From positions 28,086 to 51,398 of the forward strand of contig DINP01000058.1 of NCBI GenBank assembly GCA_002426025.1: a stretch of DNA of 23,313 bases. The letters run 5' to 3'. The stretch is from Bacteroidales bacterium UBA5537. GTDB taxonomy: Bacteria; Bacteroidota; Bacteroidia; Bacteroidales; Lentimicrobiaceae. How positions within the stretch are numbered: the first letter of the stretch is position 1; every line of letters starts with the position of its first letter. Position numbers and translations under genes: made by a program. Below are positions 9,401 to 16,400 of the stretch, piece after piece. The notes below the pieces were generated by a model, which did not search any database, had not been told where the DNA came from, and saw only the letters and a list, made by a program, of their open reading frames with translations.

Positions 9401-9788
9401 ACGCAAGCAATTACAGGAATATCGCGATCAATTGCAAAAAGAGGGTTCATTAAATCAAAAAGGCATCAACAAAGCGCTTGAAGATATGGAGCGCAGCGAA
9501 ACTGAACTTGTAAATAAAATACTGAACCAGGAAACCATGCGCCGGCAGGAAGAGATTCTAACCCGATTGCTCGAATCTGAAAAAGCTGATATGCAAAGGG
9601 AGCAGGAAGAGCGTCGCGAATCGAATCAGGGTCGTGATCTACCTAAGCCCGATCCGGCTTCGTTTTTCAATAAAATGGGGGAATCTTCACGCGAAACTGA
9701 ATTCCTTCGTACCATCCCGCCATCGTTAAGACCCTATTATAAGAGCAAGGTGAATGAATATTTTCTGACTATTCCATCTTCTAACTAA
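6432..9788 (+). CDS. DUF4175-family giant membrane/coiled-coil protein
   Basis: This 1118-residue protein matches the Bacteroidota DUF4175 type; its function is unknown. Three membrane spans lie near the N-terminus (about 29-50, 57-80 and 157-175). A predicted extracytoplasmic beta-rich part follows (about 180-495), with segments such as LELAYPAYTGQKPEVLSNTG and DEIEYYFIVWDNDGVNGSKS that resemble Ig-like or sugar-binding folds. From about 499 to 790 the chain is a long, highly charged coiled coil rich in K, E, Q and L. The region 915-1000 is rich in M, Q, K, G and S (for example GKGEKGKKGQSGPGSM), and a second charged helix precedes the end. The design suggests a large scaffold crossing the inner membrane. 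The gene ends at a strong terminator, and ybeY begins downstream with its own promoter box. Confidence 0.82.
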   Translation: MNDNYNILIEKLDAFIRKYYTNQLIRGGLYSIALLAGFFLVFTLLESVAWFSVSIRTALFYIYLLGATVILVRFIAIPLLKLYKAGKRISHEMAADIIGKHFSEVRDSLLNTLQLKALTNDNPTERELILAGINQKAEQLKPVPFVSAIDLSKNRKYLYYALPPVLIISLFLLFSPKAITEPGNRLINHSLSFQKPLPFSISISNKELKAVQQEDFTLNVKVEGEEIPDQVFIVLDGNEYRMEASDKLNYSYTFKKVQKNQQFNFQAAGHYTTDYELIVLPKPIILNFDLELAYPAYTGQKPEVLSNTGDISIPQGTNVTWKFYTRDTRFLTLKTGTEMQKIEVKNSNTVTSSKRLMNPIPFSVSIENEYMRSSDSMSFFINVIPDLYPIINVEEYRDSVYDNRLYFRGLIKDDYGFRNMEFRLAHKTETGESSAETSVPVVIQKENAQQQFYHFFDVAQAGLQPGDEIEYYFIVWDNDGVNGSKSSRSQKMSLKIPTRKEIEEMVKKNQENTKSDLQKSIEEARQIQKDISQLNKKLIDKKTLNYQEKKQVQDLLERQKKLQNEVEEMKLQNQKTNMKEAQYSEVDESIAEKQRQLEKLFEEIMSDEMKQLFEELQRMMENLDKDKLNEVMDKMKFSAEDMEKALDRNLELFKQLEFEKKLTETIDKLKQLSEEEKKLAEKTDEADKKDQEKLSQEQDKINQAYDELKKDLKELNEINKKLEEPNNFKIPEQKKEDIQKDLDDSKDNLKDSQMKKAAKSQKDASKKMEEMSDMLFEMQQEMEEESLGEDIESLRAILENLVRISFDQEELMGKLSTISRNDPQYTNILDQQKNIKDNLVMVEDSLYALSKRQSMIESFVNREISAINDNVDQAMVALNNRVIPTAMGKQQFAMTSVNNLALMLAESMKKMEQNMSMKSSGKSGKSCPMPGQGKPSAKSMRQMQEKLNQQMEAMKKSMQEGKGEKGKKGQSGPGSMSEQLARMAAQQGALRKQLQEYRDQLQKEGSLNQKGINKALEDMERSETELVNKILNQETMRRQEEILTRLLESEKADMQREQEERRESNQGRDLPKPDPASFFNKMGESSRETEFLRTIPPSLRPYYKSKVNEYFLTIPSSN

Positions 9789-9800
9789 GGACATAAAATC

Positions 9801-9826
9801 AAGACCGGCCAAAAGCCGGTTTTTTT
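9801..9826 (+). terminator. Rho-independent terminator after DUF4175 gene
   Basis: ACCGGC (9804-9809) pairs with GCCGGT (9815-9820) around the loop CAAAA, and T continues through 9826. It begins about 15 bases after the stop codon at 9788. Confidence 0.87.
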
Positions 9827-9853
9827 ATCTCATTACATTTAGGAATCAATTTC

Positions 9854-9861
9854 TAACTTTG
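9854..9861 (+). promoter_or_regulatory. -7 promoter box of ybeY
   Basis: TAACTTTG, followed by CA, matches TAnnTTTG and lies 19 bases before the ybeY ATG. The predicted start of transcription is near 9868. No -33 TTG is present at the expected distance. Its position just after a terminator supports a new transcription unit. Confidence 0.55.
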
Positions 9862-9880
9862 CATTTCATAAAATAACACC

Positions 9881-10312
9881 ATGGAATTATCCAGAATCAG
9901 TTTTTATAATGAAAACACAGGTTTTCGACTCAGGAAAATAAAAAAGGCAAGAAAATGGCTTTCAGATACGATTTATACTGAGGGAAAAAATTATGGAGAA
10001 ATCAGTATCATTTTTTGCGACGATGCATACCTTCACGGAATGAATGTCAAATTTCTAGACCATGACACCCTGACCGATGTTATTACGTTCGATTACAATG
10101 AAGGTAATCAAATTTCAGGTGATATTTTTATAAGTATAGAACGGGTTAAGGAAAATGCTGTTTTGTTTTCAAAGTCCTTTACCGATGAATTGAACAGGGT
10201 GATGCTGCATGGTGTTTTACATCTTTGTGGATATAAAGACAAAACCAAACGCGATGTCGCCGTTATGAGACAAAAAGAGGAAGAGTACCTTGCCCTGTTT
10301 CCACAGCTCTAA
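9881..10312 (+). CDS. ybeY: Endoribonuclease YbeY (rRNA maturation factor)
   Basis: YbeY is a metal-dependent single-strand RNase involved in 16S rRNA 3'-end maturation and ribosome quality control. The protein has 143 residues, a normal length. The conserved segment MNVKFLDHDTLTDVITFDY (54-72) and the metal-binding signature HGVLHLCGYKD (110-120) are both visible. H110 and H114 are intact, but the third ligand, usually His in GYDH, is replaced by the sequence GYKDK, leaving D120 as the likely ligand. The arginine common in proteobacterial homologues before the TDV motif is leucine here. Both changes are, as far as I recall, usual in Bacteroidota. The gene lies between a terminator and mnmG, pairing two translation-related genes. 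Confidence 0.94.
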   Translation: MELSRISFYNENTGFRLRKIKKARKWLSDTIYTEGKNYGEISIIFCDDAYLHGMNVKFLDHDTLTDVITFDYNEGNQISGDIFISIERVKENAVLFSKSFTDELNRVMLHGVLHLCGYKDKTKRDVAVMRQKEEEYLALFPQL

Positions 10313-10340
10313 TATCTTCCTGTATTCAGGCAGGAATATT
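10311..10340 (+). terminator. Hairpin after ybeY (possible weak terminator)
   Basis: TTCCTG (10317-10322) pairs with CAGGAA (10331-10336) around an 8-base loop. AATA and TATT outside can extend the stem past a two-base bulge. No long T run follows, so termination is uncertain. It lies where the -33 element of the mnmG promoter would be. Confidence 0.35.
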
Positions 10341-10343
10341 TGC

Positions 10344-10351
10344 TAATTTTG
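10344..10351 (+). promoter_or_regulatory. -7 promoter box of mnmG
   Basis: TAATTTTG, followed by CAGCCC, is a perfect TAnnTTTG and shares the string TTTTGCAGCCC with the tRNA-Gln promoter. CTG, a two-of-three match to the -33 TTG, lies 21 bases upstream. The leader would be about 98 bases and includes the parS-like site. Confidence 0.6.
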
Positions 10352-10430
10352 CAGCCCTTTTGTAATCCAACATAAGGCTGCATTTTTTGTTTAATCAACA
10401 TTCTATTCATTTCTGCTGATTTTACTCTAT

Positions 10431-10446
10431 TGTTCCACGTGAAACG
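10431..10446 (+). promoter_or_regulatory. parS-like ParB-binding site upstream of mnmG
   Basis: TGTTCCACGTGAAACG matches the broadly conserved bacterial parS palindrome (TGTTTCACGTGAAACA and its variant with TTCC) at all but the last position, with the CACGTG core intact. It ends nine bases before the mnmG ATG. ParB binding here would nucleate the segregation complex that works with ParA and SMC. The same sequence, inverted and with the last base matching, lies on the other side of mnmG. Confidence 0.82.
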
Positions 10447-10455
10447 TAATAAATA

Positions 10456-12327
10456 ATGTTTAAAGAATACGATGTAATTGTTGTGGGTGCAGGTCACGCC
10501 GGGAGTGAAGCTGCTGCTGCTGCTGCCAATATGGGCTCTTCGGTATTGCTCATAACCATGAACATGAACACCATAGCACAAATGTCATGCAATCCAGCTA
10601 TGGGCGGCATAGCCAAGGGGCAGATCGTACGTGAAATTGATGCCATGGGTGGATATTCAGGTATTGTTACCGATGCTACCATGATTCAGTTCAGGATGCT
10701 CAATCTTTCAAAAGGTCCGGCAATGTGGAGTCCCAGGGCTCAAAGTGATCGAATGCGATTTTCGGAAAAATGGCGTCAAATGCTGGAACAAACTCCGAAC
10801 CTTGATTTCTGGCAAGATACTGTTACAGGTGTAATAACAAAAAATGGCCGGGTTACAGGCGTAACTACCGCAATGGGTAAGGAGATCAAAGCGAAAACCG
10901 TTATCCTGACTAATGGTACATTTTTAAACGGAATAATACATATAGGAAAAAAGAATTTTGGCGGTGGCAGAATGGGGGATAGGGCTTCACATGGAATAAC
11001 TGAGAATCTTGTAACATTGGGATTTGAAACAGCCCGTCTGAAAACCGGCACACCGGTTAGGGTAGATGGCAGAACCATTGATTTTAGCAAAATGCAGGAA
11101 CAAAAAGGGGACGAAAATCCCGGTAAATTCTCCTTTACCGACACTCCTGTTCTTACAACACAGCGTAGTTGCTATCTGACCTATACCAGTCCTGAGGTCC
11201 ATGATATTTTGCGGCTAGGATTTGATGATTCGCCCATGTATGCCGGTCGTATCGAAGGTCGCGGACCCAGGTATTGTCCTTCCATTGAAGATAAAATAGA
11301 TCGCTTCAGCGATAAGAACAAACACCAGCTATTTGTTGAACCCGAGGGCTGGAATACGGTGGAGTATTACGTTAATGGATTCTCTTCTTCTTTACCAGAT
11401 TATATTCAACTTCAGGCTTTGCAAAAAGTGCCCGGATTTGAAAATGCAAAGATTTTCAGGCCTGGCTATGCCATAGAGTATGATTATTTTCCACCGGTAC
11501 AATTAAACTATACCCTCGAAACCCGCTTGGTTGAAAACCTGTTTTTTGCCGGGCAGATAAATGGTACAACCGGATATGAAGAGGCGGCTGCACAGGGATT
11601 AATGGCCGGTATTAATGCCCATCTTAAAATAAACAAACAGCCTCCGCTAATTCTGAAACGATCAGAAGCTTATATTGGCGTATTAATTGATGACCTAATC
11701 ACCAAAGGGATAGATGAGCCATACAGAATGTTCACTTCTCGGGCTGAATACAGGATTTTACTGAGGCAAGATAATGCTGACCTTAGGCTGACGCCTCTTT
11801 CTTATAAGTTGGGTTTAGCAGATACTCGCCGCTTCGAGAGGGTTGAAAATAAGCTTGCGTATATAAATCTGGCCATGAAATTTTTGGCTGATTTAAGTGT
11901 AACCCCTGATCAGGTTAATTCGATGCTTGAGTCGTTGGATACAGCTCCAGTAACCCAGAAGGTAAAATTATCCACTATTTTACTCAGGCCTCAGGTTGGT
12001 ATTCGAAATATATTCGATTTTCTTCCTCAGGTAAAAGAGCACTTTGATTCCTATAATGACCTGTCTGCTGAAGTCTCTGAAGAAGCAGAAATCCTCACAA
12101 AATACCAGGGATACATTGACAAAGAAAAAGAGATTGCAGAAAAGATTTCACGATTTGATGATATTCCACTTAAATCAGATTTTGATTATAACAGCTTGTC
12201 CTCTCTTTCGTTTGAGGCTCGTGAAAAACTGAGTAAAATCAAACCAGCAACCATTGGACAGGCAAGCCGTATTAATGGTGTTTCTCCGGCAGATATCTCT
12301 GTATTAGTCGTATATTTGGGCCGCTAA
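10456..12327 (+). CDS. mnmG: tRNA uridine-5-carboxymethylaminomethyl modification enzyme MnmG (GidA)
   Basis: With MnmE, MnmG forms the complex that installs the (carboxymethyl)aminomethyl group at wobble U34 of certain tRNAs, using FAD, NADH and a folate one-carbon donor. The 623 residues fit the family. Seen: the N-terminal FAD-binding motif DVIVVGAGHAGSEAA with GAGHAG at 11-16, MSCNPAMGGIAKGQIVREIDAMGG, TNGTFLNG, the ARLKTGTPVRVDGR segment with its conserved basic residues, GRGPRYCPSIEDKI, INGTTGYEEAAAQG, and the C-terminal helical domain that contacts MnmE and tRNA, ending ASRINGVSPADISVLVVYL. The gene is flanked on both sides by parS-like sites. The methyltransferase gene follows after 28 bases and is probably read from the same transcript. 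MnmE is not in the window. Confidence 0.98.
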   Translation: MFKEYDVIVVGAGHAGSEAAAAAANMGSSVLLITMNMNTIAQMSCNPAMGGIAKGQIVREIDAMGGYSGIVTDATMIQFRMLNLSKGPAMWSPRAQSDRMRFSEKWRQMLEQTPNLDFWQDTVTGVITKNGRVTGVTTAMGKEIKAKTVILTNGTFLNGIIHIGKKNFGGGRMGDRASHGITENLVTLGFETARLKTGTPVRVDGRTIDFSKMQEQKGDENPGKFSFTDTPVLTTQRSCYLTYTSPEVHDILRLGFDDSPMYAGRIEGRGPRYCPSIEDKIDRFSDKNKHQLFVEPEGWNTVEYYVNGFSSSLPDYIQLQALQKVPGFENAKIFRPGYAIEYDYFPPVQLNYTLETRLVENLFFAGQINGTTGYEEAAAQGLMAGINAHLKINKQPPLILKRSEAYIGVLIDDLITKGIDEPYRMFTSRAEYRILLRQDNADLRLTPLSYKLGLADTRRFERVENKLAYINLAMKFLADLSVTPDQVNSMLESLDTAPVTQKVKLSTILLRPQVGIRNIFDFLPQVKEHFDSYNDLSAEVSEEAEILTKYQGYIDKEKEIAEKISRFDDIPLKSDFDYNSLSSLSFEAREKLSKIKPATIGQASRINGVSPADISVLVVYLGR

Positions 12328-12347
12328 CATCCACCACATATTAATTC

Positions 12348-12363
12348 TGTTTCACGTGGAACA
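12348..12363 (-). promoter_or_regulatory. parS-like ParB-binding site downstream of mnmG
   Basis: The plus strand reads TGTTTCACGTGGAACA; the minus strand reads TGTTCCACGTGAAACA, a canonical parS variant. It is the inverted partner of the site at 10431-10446, with 15 of 16 bases identical, about 1.9 kb away. Its CACGTG core contains the GTG predicted to start the methyltransferase gene. Confidence 0.87.
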
Positions 12364-13255
12364 TATTTCGATTGCCACTTCTTCAAAATGCTTACTCTGT
12401 GATAATAAGGGACTTAAGTCAACAGGTATTTATACAGATCATTTTTTGAGCGGAGAGCAATTTACAATTCTGAAGTGCGAAGAATGTGAATTGCTCATGA
12501 CCCATCCAATGCCTGAATTGTCGAAGCTTTCAGGATACTATGCCTCTGAAAATTATATCTCTCATTCAAACAAACGTTCTGATTTGTTTGGGATGGTCTA
12601 TCAGATGGTGCGAAGATTCACTCACGGAAGGAAATATAAACTCCTGACCCGTTTCTCATCGGGCCAAACCATCCTCGATATAGGTTGTGCAACCGGCGAG
12701 TTTTTAAAATTCTGTGCAGCTAAAGGAATGACTCCTACAGGTATTGAGCCGAGCGAAAAGGCCAGAAAAATAGCGGAATCAATTCACAATCTAAAGGTAG
12801 GAGATGAACATGCAATTAAGGAATTGCAATCATCCTCTTTTGATATCATTACAATGTGGCATGTCCTGGAACATGTGCCTGATATGAATATGAGAATGGG
12901 TGATATTCATCGCTTACTCAAAGATGAAGGTGTTGCTTTTATAGCCCTTCCCAACCACGCATCACATGACGCCGCCTATTACAAAGCATTTTGGGCGGCC
13001 TGGGATGTGCCTCGACATTTGTATCATTTCAACCGTAAATCATTCCAATCGCTGGCTACAAAACACGGTTTCAGGGTTATTTCGATACAACCAATGGTTT
13101 TCGACTCTTATTACGTATCTCTTTTAAGTGAAAAATATAAGAATGGGAAATCGTCTCTTTTAAAGGCAGCAATCAGAGGTTTTATTTCCAACTATAAAGC
13201 CCGCTTTGGCAAAAAAGAGTACTCAAGCCTGATTTACATCATAAAAAAAGTCTGA
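12356..13255 (+). CDS. Class I SAM-dependent methyltransferase with N-terminal Cys4 knuckle
   Basis: The predicted cytoplasmic methyltransferase has 299 residues. Two CxxC pairs, Cys12/Cys15 (CLLC) and Cys41/Cys44 (CEEC), form a likely zinc knuckle like that of many methyltransferases encoded near sugar or envelope genes. The Rossmann part has motif I ILDIGCATGEFL from residue 106, an acidic end of strand 2 in TGIEPSEKA (about 126-134), MWHVLEHVPD (about 171-180) and the FIALPN strand. Near the C-terminus WDVPRHLYHFNRKSF is typical of this group. No ATG precedes the first CxxC; the best start is GTG at 12356, inside the parS-like site. The substrate cannot be told from sequence. It may be co-transcribed with mnmG, but this does not prove a tRNA substrate. 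Confidence 0.82.
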   Translation: MEHISIATSSKCLLCDNKGLKSTGIYTDHFLSGEQFTILKCEECELLMTHPMPELSKLSGYYASENYISHSNKRSDLFGMVYQMVRRFTHGRKYKLLTRFSSGQTILDIGCATGEFLKFCAAKGMTPTGIEPSEKARKIAESIHNLKVGDEHAIKELQSSSFDIITMWHVLEHVPDMNMRMGDIHRLLKDEGVAFIALPNHASHDAAYYKAFWAAWDVPRHLYHFNRKSFQSLATKHGFRVISIQPMVFDSYYVSLLSEKYKNGKSSLLKAAIRGFISNYKARFGKKEYSSLIYIIKKV

Positions 13256-13468
13256 CGGGTTTTAAAGTGGCTACTTATTTGCAGCCGGTTTATTATCTTT
13301 ACGAACGAAAAGGCAATTCTGGATACCATTTTTCAATATATTTAAAACCAATTCAGCTAAAATATTCTTATTTATCTGATTATCAGCGGTTTTATACATT
13401 TGAAATAAGTGCATCCGGTTAAATATCAAGATATTGCCTAATTTACCTGAATACAAATTTGACATGTT
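13256..13468. other. Intergenic region upstream of the kinase gene
   Basis: These 213 bases hold no convincing gene on the plus strand. TTATTTG followed by CAGCC at 13275-13286 resembles the tRNA-Gln and mnmG promoter extension, but its box departs from TAnnTTTG. An 11-bp palindrome, CTGATTATCAG, is at 13376-13386. A minus-strand frame of 64 codons spans 13271-13465 but lacks support. Confidence 0.4.
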
Positions 13469-16400
13469 TTGAAAAGCCTAAAGTTGAATACCGTTCAAAT
13501 CAGAAAACATGCTCCCTGGATAATGCTCCTGATGTCGGGTATGTTTGTCTTCGCTGCTTTCCTGTTTTCGTTAAGCTACTTCGCAAACCATAAACCAGAT
13601 AAACTGGTATCGGCTTTTACTTACACACTGAATGAACGGTATAAAAAGACTGATCAATATCTGAAGAAACTCAGCAGTCAAAAAAGCGAACCAACCTTTG
13701 AAAGCCTGAGCAAATTCAGCGATGAATTAGAAAAAAACTACAGCCTTTTTGTCTTTAAGAATGATCTTCTTTTTTATTGGTCCGATAACTCTATTTATCC
13801 TGATATTTCCACATCTGATTCTTTATTCCATTCACGAATTATCAAAGCCGGAAATGGTCTCTATCAGATTGGAACCAAAACATCGGAGAAATATACCTAC
13901 ATAATTTCAGACCTGATAAAATCAGATTACAGCTATCAAAACGAGTATCTATCACCTGCTTTTAATCCTGTTTATTCAATCACTCCTGATTTTGAAGTTA
14001 AGATAAATGGCGATGGATTTCCAGTGAAAGACAGCGAAGGCAAATTGTTGCTTTCACTTAAACAACAGAACCAAACAACCATATACTCGGATAAAGCAAT
14101 AGCTATTCTCTACCTCTTATATCTTTTCGGATTCATTTCTTTGATTATTGCAATCTATCTGATCTATTTGAAGATTACTCCACTAAAAAGCTACCCATTA
14201 CTCATTATTTTTTTTGTAATTGATGTCTATATTATCAGGGCTACGCTGATTTATTTCAATATCCCGACTTCGCTCAATGCTTCAGATTTATTCAGCCCGG
14301 TGAACTTTGCCTATTCATCTTTTTTGCCGTCGCTTGGCGATTTTTTTACTGATTCTATGGTAACAACCATTCTTTTCTATTTAATCTACCGGATTTATTC
14401 AATATCTGAAATCAAATTGCCGGAAAATAAAGCGGTTCGAAACCTGATTTCTACCGGGCTGACCTCAATAGCAGTTTTCTTTTTCTATTTCATTTGTTAC
14501 CTGCTGAATATACTGATCAATAACTCCTCCTTTAGTCTGAATCTGAGCAATATTTCCGAATTTTCAGTCTATGGAATAATGGCCTATTTTATCATCGCAT
14601 TCATTCTAACCGCGTTTTATTTCATTTCATTTACCATTTATAAAAGAGTATTCCTGAACTCGGGCCCTGGCATTGCATCAGGTATTTTCCTGATGGTAAA
14701 TCTATTGTTTTACACCATTGGTATTAATCAGGGTTTCTTTGTCCCCGAAAGTATGTTGTTACTACTTCAGGGTGCCTATTTCATCAGTCTTATCCTGATT
14801 TTTTCCAAAATAATTCTCTTTCCGAATTTGACCTCCATCAGTATTCTTGTGCTTATTTTAACGATGGTTTCCTCATACAGTCTATACATAAATAAAAGCA
14901 AGAAAGAGAAAAATGAACGTAAGCTTATCGCGCTAAGGCTTTCATCCGATAGGGACAAAATGGGCGAATTTTTATTTGCCGATATTGAAAAAAAGATACA
15001 AAAGGACCCTACGCTTGAGCGACTATACCAGGAAGCCTGGAGCGACCCATCCAAAGAAGCAAAGTGTGTTGAATATGTAAAATCAAACTTATTTAAAGGG
15101 TACTGGTCCCGGTATAATATCCAGGTTACTTTATGTTTTCCGGGAAAATCGCTGCAAATAAGGCCTTCAAACTATATCATTGGTTGCCAGGAGTATTTCT
15201 CAGATATTATAAAGCGTTTAGGCGAAACAACCGCCAGTCCGTCGTTATACTTTATCCGCGAATCGTACGACGCGAGCAGCTACATGGCGAATATACCGAT
15301 GAGCAATCGTGAAAATGGACCTCAAAATGCGTATCTGGTAATTGAACTTAGTCCAAAATATGTGCCTAAAGGGCTGGGTTATCCAGAATTGTTGATGGAC
15401 AATTCGAACACCGCCCGTGCCGATATGTCTGAATACTCCTATTCGATCTTTTTCCGCGATGAGCTGGTGAAAAATGTCGGGGAGTATAATTATGGCGTAA
15501 ATGAAACCAGGGAGCTGCCATCGCCTGCTGATTTTATATTCTTCGATAAGAATGGGTACAACCACCTGTATCATATTATCAATAAGGACACCCGACTGGT
15601 TATAAGCAAACGAAATGAAGGATTGCTCGATAAACTTTCGCCTTTCACTTATCAGTTGGTGTTTCATATTTTCCTGATCCTCGTAATATTCCTTATCTAC
15701 AACCTCCGCAATTTAGGTCGTAAACGAAACCTCGACTTCAAAACAAGGCTTCAATTGATGGTAGTTATCCTCGTTTTGTTCGCTTCTATGTCGGTTGGCT
15801 TAACCACACTTATCAATATCAGAAACCTGAACGATAAAAAAAACAGGGATATGCTCAGTGAGAAGGCCCATTCGGTTTTGATTGAACTGGAACACAAACT
15901 GGCGTCTCTTGATATTCTTGATAAATCGCAGAAAATTTACCTTGAGGAACTTCTGACCAAATTTTCGCTGGTATATTTCAGTGATATTAACTTGTATGAT
16001 ATCAATGGCCGTTTACTGGCTTCATCGAGACCACAGATTTTTGACGAGGGCCTGAAATCGGAATTAATGAGTGCCGGACCATACAGCCAACTGGCCCGCA
16101 ACAAAAGAACCCTCTTTATTGATAATGAAAAAATAGGCAACTATAAATATCTTTCGGCTTATCTGCCTTTCAGGAATGAGCAGAATAAGCTAACTGCCTA
16201 TATCAATCTGCCATACTTCGCACGCGAACAGGAACTCAGGCAGGAGATTTCGGCCTTTCTGGTAGCTTTCATCAATATTTATGTAATTCTTACTGTACTG
16301 GCCGTATTTATATCAATCCTTGCTGGCAATTACCTGATGCGCCCATTGCAGATAATAAGAAACCGCTTCAGCAGCCTGAACCTTGGCCGGACCAACGAAA

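Noticed and set aside
11968..11976. TTATCCACT, one mismatch from a DnaA box, which would fit an origin near the parS sites
   Set aside because: It is a single imperfect copy inside mnmG coding sequence; I saw no cluster of DnaA boxes or AT-rich unwinding element, so no oriC is called.
13271..13465. 64-codon minus-strand frame filling the gap before the kinase gene
   Set aside because: No recognised family and no TAnnTTTG box on the minus strand just upstream. It begins only three bases before the TTG of the divergent kinase gene, so an AT-rich chance frame is the simpler reading.
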